DNA of 64,000 nucleotides from JBCCTX01 sp964468435 (GTDB lineage Bacteria; Bacteroidota; Bacteroidia; J057), in contig CAYXVE010000002.1 in the NCBI GenBank assembly GCA_964468435.1, positions 114,818 to 178,817 on the forward strand, written 5' to 3'. Position 1 is the first letter of the stretch; each line of letters opens with the position of its first letter. This document shows positions 55,761 to 62,600 of the stretch, piece by piece. Under the pieces are notes generated by a model. The model was given only the letters and a program-made list of their open reading frames with translations. It did not search any database and was not told where the DNA came from. The position numbers were made by a program, and so were the translations under genes.

Positions 55761-57107
55761 CTACTCCCCTGGCCAATCTACAGAAGTGGTTCTGGCCGTA
55801 TCCAGATATACCTCAAAAGCTTCTACACGATCTGGATATTGATCTGCTACATTTCGTTTCTCTATCGGGTCCTGGGACAAGTGGTAGAGTTCCAGGGGGG
55901 CATTTTTTTCCAGCCTGATCGCTTTCCAGCCCCCTTTTCTCGCAGCCTGCTGGAATCCCCTTTCGTGAAATTCCCAGTAGAAGTAGCGTTCCTTCAGATC
56001 CTGATTTTTACCCTGGATGGTGGGCCATACACTGACCCCATCTACAGGATAAGGCAAATCCATCTCCACCAGATCTGCCAGAGTAGGCAGCATATCTGCA
56101 AAGTACCAGGGCTGGTGGCTCAGGGTATCTGCCGGGATACGTCCCGGCCAGCGCACGATCATTGGGGTGCGGATGCCTCCCTCATACAGGTCGCGCTTGC
56201 GCCCCCGCAACGGGCCTGAGCTGTCAAAACGCCCCTCCCAGCGCCGCGCCGCGCCATTGTCAGAGCAGAAAAATACTAGCGTATGATCCGTTAGTTCCAG
56301 CGAATCCAGCAGGTCCAGCATTCTGCCAACATCCCGATCCATTGTCGTCACCATCGCCGCATGCACTTTCTCCTCCCAGTGCCAGGGCTGATCTTCATAC
56401 ATGAGCGTGTCCTGTATTTCGTATTCATCATGCGGTACGGTATAGGGAAGATATAGGAAAAAGTTGGTATCCTGATGTTGCTCAATAAAATCCAGCGCAA
56501 AATCCGTAAACAGATCATGTACATAGGTTTCTGCCTTCCCATTCATATTTCCCGCCAGCATGACCCTCTCCTCATTGTGCCATAGATACTCCACAAAATA
56601 GTGGTGAGCCCTCCGCTGATTCAGGAACCCCATAAATTCATCAAAACCCTGCACATTGGGATGTCCTGAAGTGTTAGGTTCTCCCAGGCCCCATTTTCCG
56701 GTCATCCCGGTTACATATCCGGCATCCTTCATCATCTCTGCCAGTGTATAGTCTTCGGCTTTCAGGGGAACACGCCCTTTGCCACCTCCCAACCCTACAA
56801 CGCCCGTTTTCCCAAAATTACCTCTCACCGTGGTATGGCCCGTATGCATACCTGTCATCAGCACAGAGCGCGACGGCGCACAGACCGGAGAGCCCGCATA
56901 GCACTGCGCAAATCTGATCCCTTCCCGAGCCATCTGATCGATACGGGGCGTCTGGATCACCTGCTGGCCGTAACAGCCCAGATCTCCGAAGCCCAGGTCA
57001 TCCGCCATGATCAAGATGATGTTGGGCCTGGATCTTTCGCGATTTTGCGCCCAAAGATCCGCACAAGAGATGTGTACTAGCAAAAAGAAGATTACGATAC
57101 GATACAT
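55761..57107 (-). CDS. secreted arylsulfatase-like enzyme
   Basis: A 448-residue sulfatase starting at the ATG at 57107 (signal peptide MYRIVIFFLLVHISCADLWAQ); the frame upstream of this ATG belongs to an MNT relic. The metal site Asp36-Asp37 (MADDLGFGDLG) and the CxPxR maturation motif Cys76-Ala-Pro-Ser-Arg80 are intact, so the Cys should be converted to formylglycine. It removes sulfate from carbohydrates or small aryl esters. It sits between the two broken parts of a HEPN-MNT module. Confidence 0.92.
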   Translation of the reverse strand: MYRIVIFFLLVHISCADLWAQNRERSRPNIILIMADDLGFGDLGCYGQQVIQTPRIDQMAREGIRFAQCYAGSPVCAPSRSVLMTGMHTGHTTVRGNFGKTGVVGLGGGKGRVPLKAEDYTLAEMMKDAGYVTGMTGKWGLGEPNTSGHPNVQGFDEFMGFLNQRRAHHYFVEYLWHNEERVMLAGNMNGKAETYVHDLFTDFALDFIEQHQDTNFFLYLPYTVPHDEYEIQDTLMYEDQPWHWEEKVHAAMVTTMDRDVGRMLDLLDSLELTDHTLVFFCSDNGAARRWEGRFDSSGPLRGRKRDLYEGGIRTPMIVRWPGRIPADTLSHQPWYFADMLPTLADLVEMDLPYPVDGVSVWPTIQGKNQDLKERYFYWEFHERGFQQAARKGGWKAIRLEKNAPLELYHLSQDPIEKRNVADQYPDRVEAFEVYLDTARTTSVDWPGE

Positions 57108-57179
57108 AGATGTTATTTGGGTAAAAGATACGATTTTTTGCGGTGGATAGCCAGTGTGGGTGGGAGGGGAAAGTATTTG

Positions 57180-57437
57180 CAAAATTCCCGATACGTGAAT
57201 ATGATTATCGTCCATTTCATAGAGAAAGTCAATGTCTGAAGAGGAAGTAAAATCCTCACGCAATGTAGACCCGAAGATCCAAAAGGCTTTGGCTTATGTT
57301 TGTGGCATAAGGAATAGATAGGGTCCCAATGATCCTAAATGACTTGGAGTAATAGGCAAGCGGATTTTTCCATTCTCATCGATATACAACTCATCCTGAA
57401 TTGTGAACGGATAACCATGTATTTCTGTAGAATTTGC
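57180..57437 (-). pseudogene. MNT nucleotidyltransferase (antitoxin) remnant preceded by an unknown gene tail
   Basis: On the minus strand one frame reads a 47-residue tail (HGYPFTIQDELYIDENGKIR ... YLFLMPQT) to a TAA at 57294, then continues AKAFWIFGSTLREDFTSSSD with IDFLYEMDD, the GS-x9-DxD core of a minimal nucleotidyltransferase. After this the homology ends and the frame runs into the sulfatase. Neither part has a complete gene, so both are relics; the first is unidentified. Confidence 0.55.
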
Positions 57438-57553
57438 TTAAATTTAGCCAAATTTACCCATACGAAAAGAGGTTTGGGATTGAAGGCACGACTTCGGGGT
57501 ACTTAAGCAGACAATGCCCCGTACAAGGCCCTTTCAAAAAACGCCCAGCAGGT

Positions 57554-58648
57554 ATGCCTGAGCACATCAAAGATAACGCCCGTAAAATGGTCGGCCGTGG
57601 CCGGGTGGCAGAAGCTATCGAGTATTTGCTGGAAAAAGTGCAGCCGGGCCGCCCTATCTGTAATGACCTGATCCAGCGGCAATCTGCACTGGAACACCTG
57701 AAAATGCGGGAGCAACAAAATTTGGTCTCTACAACTGTTGCGAACCAGACCCGAGCTCAGATAACGACTGCCGTGCTGGATTTCATCGATAAACTGGAAG
57801 CGGAAGACCTTAGATCGACCGGCTCCGGCGCTAACGAACTGCTCCACGACTGGCATCGGCTGACTTGCGACCGAAGCGTCCAGAATACTAATTTCCAAAA
57901 AATCAAACGCGAAAAGGAGGGCCCCCAAACGCGGTTCTTTTACCTGTATGGCCTGGATCGTCATGCGCATGAGGCCTTGGTGGAGCGTTTTGCTTATGAT
58001 TTGCAGGGCGTCTTGCGCTCTTACCTGAATCCTGAGTTGGCGCCCACCTGCAAGGTTGAACAAGAGCTGAACTTTTCCCTCATTTTCAACGATGACCTGG
58101 AAGAATACCAGACGGAAATCCTGGCCAACCTGTTTTTTGCTTTCGGACTGGCCCCGGATGCTTACGAGCCATTGCTAAAGTCCAGCCTGAAAGACCTGTG
58201 GAAGGACAGCCCACGCCTGCAGCGCCTGCGTGCGGAGGACTACGTCTGTTGCTACCTGAGCATTCCCGAAATGGACTGGGACAGCGAGATCACGCCCGCC
58301 GTTGTCCGCTGGTTTATCGATACTTTTTGCGGGGATCACCTGCCCGAGGAAGCGCCGACCTTCTACTTCTTTTTCGGCATCGAATTCGAGGAGGAAGATA
58401 CCGGCCTGAGAGATGAGGTGGAAGCCGCCATTCGGGCCGGTGGCCGCATACAAATGCTGCCCGAATTGAATGTGGTGAAAAAGCGCGACCTGAAGCGCTG
58501 GTTCAACACCTACCGAAAATTTATGCCGGACCGCAGCCAGCGGGATAAATTGTACCAAAAATACTTTGGCGAGGAGGAAGAGGCTTACATGGAAGACGTG
58601 ATCCGCCACCTGCATCGCCTGATTGACGAACTCAACAATCCTTCATAA
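57554..58648 (+). CDS. EAD-iSTAND conflict-system protein
   Basis: A 364-residue protein from the ATG at 57554; the upstream in-frame extension is AT-rich and non-coding in style. Residues 1-85 form a small helical domain (IKDNARKMVGRGRVAEAIEY ... NQTRAQITTAVLDFIDKL) that matches effector-associated domains of the EAD11 type, adaptors that link NTPases to effectors. Residues about 125-300 start FFYLYGLDRHAHEALVERF, the pattern of the inactive STAND (iSTAND) domain: the P-loop position lacks GK[ST]. A charged helical tail follows. It is the first gene of a tight cassette; the next starts after 1 base. Codon use is GC-richer than in the genes to the left. Confidence 0.7.
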   Translation: MPEHIKDNARKMVGRGRVAEAIEYLLEKVQPGRPICNDLIQRQSALEHLKMREQQNLVSTTVANQTRAQITTAVLDFIDKLEAEDLRSTGSGANELLHDWHRLTCDRSVQNTNFQKIKREKEGPQTRFFYLYGLDRHAHEALVERFAYDLQGVLRSYLNPELAPTCKVEQELNFSLIFNDDLEEYQTEILANLFFAFGLAPDAYEPLLKSSLKDLWKDSPRLQRLRAEDYVCCYLSIPEMDWDSEITPAVVRWFIDTFCGDHLPEEAPTFYFFFGIEFEEEDTGLRDEVEAAIRAGGRIQMLPELNVVKKRDLKRWFNTYRKFMPDRSQRDKLYQKYFGEEEEAYMEDVIRHLHRLIDELNNPS

Positions 58649-58649
58649 T

Positions 58650-59609
58650 ATGAGCATCAGCAACAAAAGATCCATCCGTCGCGGTTTTGACCCGAAGTCT
58701 TACATCCTGCAGGATGGGCTACGCAATGCCCTGGAAGTGGCCATTGCGCTGGGGCAACCGCTGCTATTAACCGGCGATCCGGGCACCGGTAAGACCCAAC
58801 TGGCCTGGAAAGCCGCCCATGATCTAAGTCAGGTGGCCGACAGCCGGTTTCAGCCGCAACCCTTGGTTTTTAACACCAAAACCACCTCCACGGCTCGCGA
58901 CCTGTTCTACACGTATGATGCGGTTTCCCACTTTCAGGTCGCTAATATCCGTCGGCAGGAAGGAGAAAAAACGCCCGGCACGGCCGATTTCATAGAATTA
59001 CAAGCCCTTGGCAAGGCCATTGCCTTGACCAATCCCCAAAATATTGATGCTAGTAAGCTGTCAACGACATTGCCCGAAACGGCTTCCAGCTCTGTCGTGC
59101 TGATTGACGAGATCGACAAGGCGCCCCGCGATTTTACCAACGATATTCTCAACGAGATCGAAAATTATGCCTTCCGGATCAAGGAACAGGATAATTACGA
59201 GATCCGTGCCGCCGAAGATCATCAGATCGTAGTGGTGATGACTTCCAATTCGGAAAAAAACCTGCCGGATGCTTTCCTAAGGCGCTGTGTATTTTATCAC
59301 ATTCCTTTCCCTAGCCCAGAGCTGCTGCTGCAAATTGCTACCTCTCAACTAGGTGGAAAAACGCAATATACCCAAACAGCCCTGAACACCCTGATTGATG
59401 TCTTCGAGCAGATTCGGGAGCAGGCCGTTCGTAAGGCGCCAGCTACGGCCGAGCTTATCGCCTGGCTGCGCATCCTGGAATTACAAGGCTATCTGGAAAA
59501 GGGCGCTTTCGAACAAAAGGAATTGATGCTTCAGAATCTGTCAGTGTTGGTCAAAACGAAAGAGGATCTGGAAGCAGTAAGTGCGTTTGTGAAAAGTGTA
59601 TTGAAATAA
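58650..59609 (+). CDS. MoxR-type AAA+ ATPase of the conflict cassette
   Basis: A 319-residue AAA+ protein starting at the ATG 1 base after the previous stop. Walker A is GDPGTGKT at 42-49, Walker B ends in Asp153-Glu154 (VVLIDEIDKA), sensor 1 is MTSNSEKNLPDAFLRRC, and a helical lid follows (VRKAPATAELIAWLRILEL). In MoxR-vWA systems this ATPase remodels a partner through the vWA domain. An insertion at about 85-125 contains NTKTTSTARDLFYTYDA, common in this subgroup. The large partner gene begins 1 base after its stop. Confidence 0.93.
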   Translation: MSISNKRSIRRGFDPKSYILQDGLRNALEVAIALGQPLLLTGDPGTGKTQLAWKAAHDLSQVADSRFQPQPLVFNTKTTSTARDLFYTYDAVSHFQVANIRRQEGEKTPGTADFIELQALGKAIALTNPQNIDASKLSTTLPETASSSVVLIDEIDKAPRDFTNDILNEIENYAFRIKEQDNYEIRAAEDHQIVVVMTSNSEKNLPDAFLRRCVFYHIPFPSPELLLQIATSQLGGKTQYTQTALNTLIDVFEQIREQAVRKAPATAELIAWLRILELQGYLEKGAFEQKELMLQNLSVLVKTKEDLEAVSAFVKSVLK

Positions 59610-59610
59610 T

Positions 59611-62600
59611 TTGCAAGAGAAGCTCCCACATATCAACCCTTCCTTCCCGCTCGATGGCCTTCTCCAGCGCCTCGAACTGGCCGGCTTTTCCATCAGCACC
59701 CGCCAGCAGCTACAGTTGTGGCAGGTGCTCAGCCAATTTGGGATGGAGGCCCTGGATCAGCCGAAGCAACTCAAATACCGACTTTGCCCCATCATCGCCA
59801 CGGATGCGGCGGAGCAAAAGCAGTTTTATGCCCTGTTTGACCGCTATCTCGAAGATATTCGACAATACCGGCAGGAAGAGCCTCCCGAGCCACCGCTGCG
59901 CTGGTGGGAAAAAATGCCGGCGTGGGCATGGGGGCTGCTGATCTTATCGATCCTGGGCGGCAGTGGCTTAGGGCTGTGGTTTTGGCTGAATGAAACAGAA
60001 CCAGACCCCATCCTCCGGGCTGAGTTACAAAACTCAACCATAACCATCGGCGATACCTTTACGGTGTATAATCGCAGTAACGGCTACGACAGCACGACTG
60101 CCCAGTTTCGCTGGGAATTGCTGGATGCACAGACCGGGACCCTGGAACAACGCAACGACAATGATTTTCACTGGTCGACGACCCTGCATACGGAAGGGGA
60201 CAGCCCGGATAAGCTCATACGCCTCATTGCCCTGGATAATGATACGCTTACCCTTAATTTTCGCCTGCGCTGTGCGTCGGCACCTGATTATTCCGAGATC
60301 ATCGCCCCCCAAGATACCTCTGTAGGTGCCCTGATCCGATTCCGCCTGCCGGAAGCCAAGCAGGAAGACTTGACGTATGAATGGTCTTGGGGCGACGGAG
60401 CTACAGCCGAGGGATATGCGGTGAGGCATGCCTATGAGGAGGCCGGCGGATATGAGGTGCGCCTGACTATCAGCCGGCCGAGCGCGGAAGGCTATTGCAC
60501 GCAAGTGCTGACCCATCAGTTGTCGGTCGGTGAAGAGCGGGTATTTTTGACGTTCAAGTCTTTGGAACAAGACACGCTACCGCTGTTCGTATATTTTGGC
60601 GCAGGCGTTTGGCTGCTACTTTTGCTGCTTCTCCTCCCGGCGCTGTATTTCTGGTACCGCTGGCTCCGGCAGCCACCCCCCCCATCCGACGATGAACACC
60701 AGGCCCTGGCACAGCGCTTTGCCCATTCCGATCGGCCGCCCTACCGCATTCCTTTTCGGCCCCAAGATAAAGCCTTGAGGCCCGGCGCTGAGCTCTACCG
60801 GCTAGCCCAGGTATTGCGGTTGCGACAGGAAGGACTGCGCAGCGAATTAGACCTGCCGACCACCATTCGAGAAACGATAGAGCGAGCAGGCTTCCCCAGC
60901 ATACATGTTCGCCGGACGACTGTGCCGCCCAATTACCTGTTCCTGATCGACGAGCAGGCACCGCACTCGCATCAGGCGCAGCTCTACGGGTATCTACTCG
61001 ATTTCTTGCAGGAGCAGGATGTACACCTGGAAGTCTTCTGGTACAAAAAGACCCCTGATCGCTTCTGGAATGCCCGCCATCCCAAAGGACTGAACCTGGA
61101 CCAGGTCCAGCGACTGTATCCGCACTTCCGCCTGATCGTGCTGGGCGATGCGCATGCCCTGCTCGACCCACTCGCTCGCGAACAGCACCGGGTGCAGCCC
61201 GCGCTGGCAGCTACTTACCGCCGCTGGAAGAGTCGTTTACTGCTCACCCCCTTGCCGGCCCATGACTGGACTTACCGGGAGGCCGCCCTGTACGAGCTGC
61301 TGGCCGTTTTTCCCGGAGATACTGCCGGGGTGCAGGCCGCCATGGCCCATCTCGAAACTGAGATGGAGGAGGAAGATGAACAGGCCATGCCCGACTTTCG
61401 CAATTGGCAGGCGGCACATAATCAACCCCCTCAGCCCCCGGAGACTAATTACCGGAAGTGGAATCGGCTGTCCACCTACAAGGCCTACTTCGGCGGCCGC
61501 CCGGAACTGTACCGCTGGTTTTGTGCGCTGATGGTCTATCCCACGCCCACCTGGCCGCTGACGCTGGCCATTGGGCAGGCGATAGGCGCGCCCGTGGATT
61601 TTGACAACCTGCTCTTGCTCTCCCGCATCCCTTATCTGCAGGGACAGCCCATGTCGCCCCGTCTGCTACTACGTCTGCTGGCGGAACTGGACGCCGAAAC
61701 CGAACGTAAAGCCCGCCAGGTGGTGGCCGAAGAACTGGAAGCCGTGGCCCCGGCCGTCGAGAACAGCCACGTCCAGCGGGAATTGCAGACCCAACTGGCC
61801 GTGCAGCAGTTTCTGCTCGATCCCGAAAATGAAAAAAACCAGAACGTACTACGCCACCTGATGAAGGGCGGGGTTTTGAACAAACGCGAACAGGCCGCTT
61901 TACAGGAAAGCTTGCAGCGGCAAAGCCAGCGCCCATTAAGTCTCGAAGCTTGGCTGGGTGAGAAGGAAGAAAAAGCTTCCCGCCGCCGATCCCTCAATGC
62001 CGACTTTTATCGAGGGCTGTTTAGCACCGCGCTGTTTTTACTACTAGCTATTTTGCTGGGATTATTCAACGGCAGCCCCTCCTTGCAGGATCTCTTTGAT
62101 GGTGACACCCCGCCGAATGCATTATTCTTTGATAGCCGTACGACGCAGGACAGCGCCGTCTTTTACAACAACCGGGCCGTGGCGGCCTGGGATAGCCTCC
62201 TTCAGCAGCCGGTGGCATGGATCCCGGAAGACCTCGAAGGTATCGCCGCTGACCTGGAACGAGCCCAGCGCTTGCGCGACAATGACTACCCCCTGGCAGC
62301 CGCCAATGCGGCCGCCAACGATTATCATCGCGGGTTGCTCTATTATCACGACTATCTACAGACCCAACATGACAAGCAACTTAGTCTGGCCGAAAATTTC
62401 TTCCAAATCGCCCAGGCGAATGATCGCCTGAGCGCCGATGCGCGGCATGCCCTGGGCCTGATCGACTTCTACCGCAAGGAACTCACGGCAGCTCGAACCA
62501 TAGTTGTTGAACTACAGGGACAGGGCTATTTTGATACCTTACAGATGCAGCCGAATCTTCGGACCTTGGTCTTCCCCAGCGAAGGAAGGGCTGTTCTATC

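Noticed and set aside
57503..58615. Antisense genes across the EAD-iSTAND gene
   Set aside because: They are shadows of GC-rich coding sequence with no domain patterns, while the plus-strand frame has clear domains.
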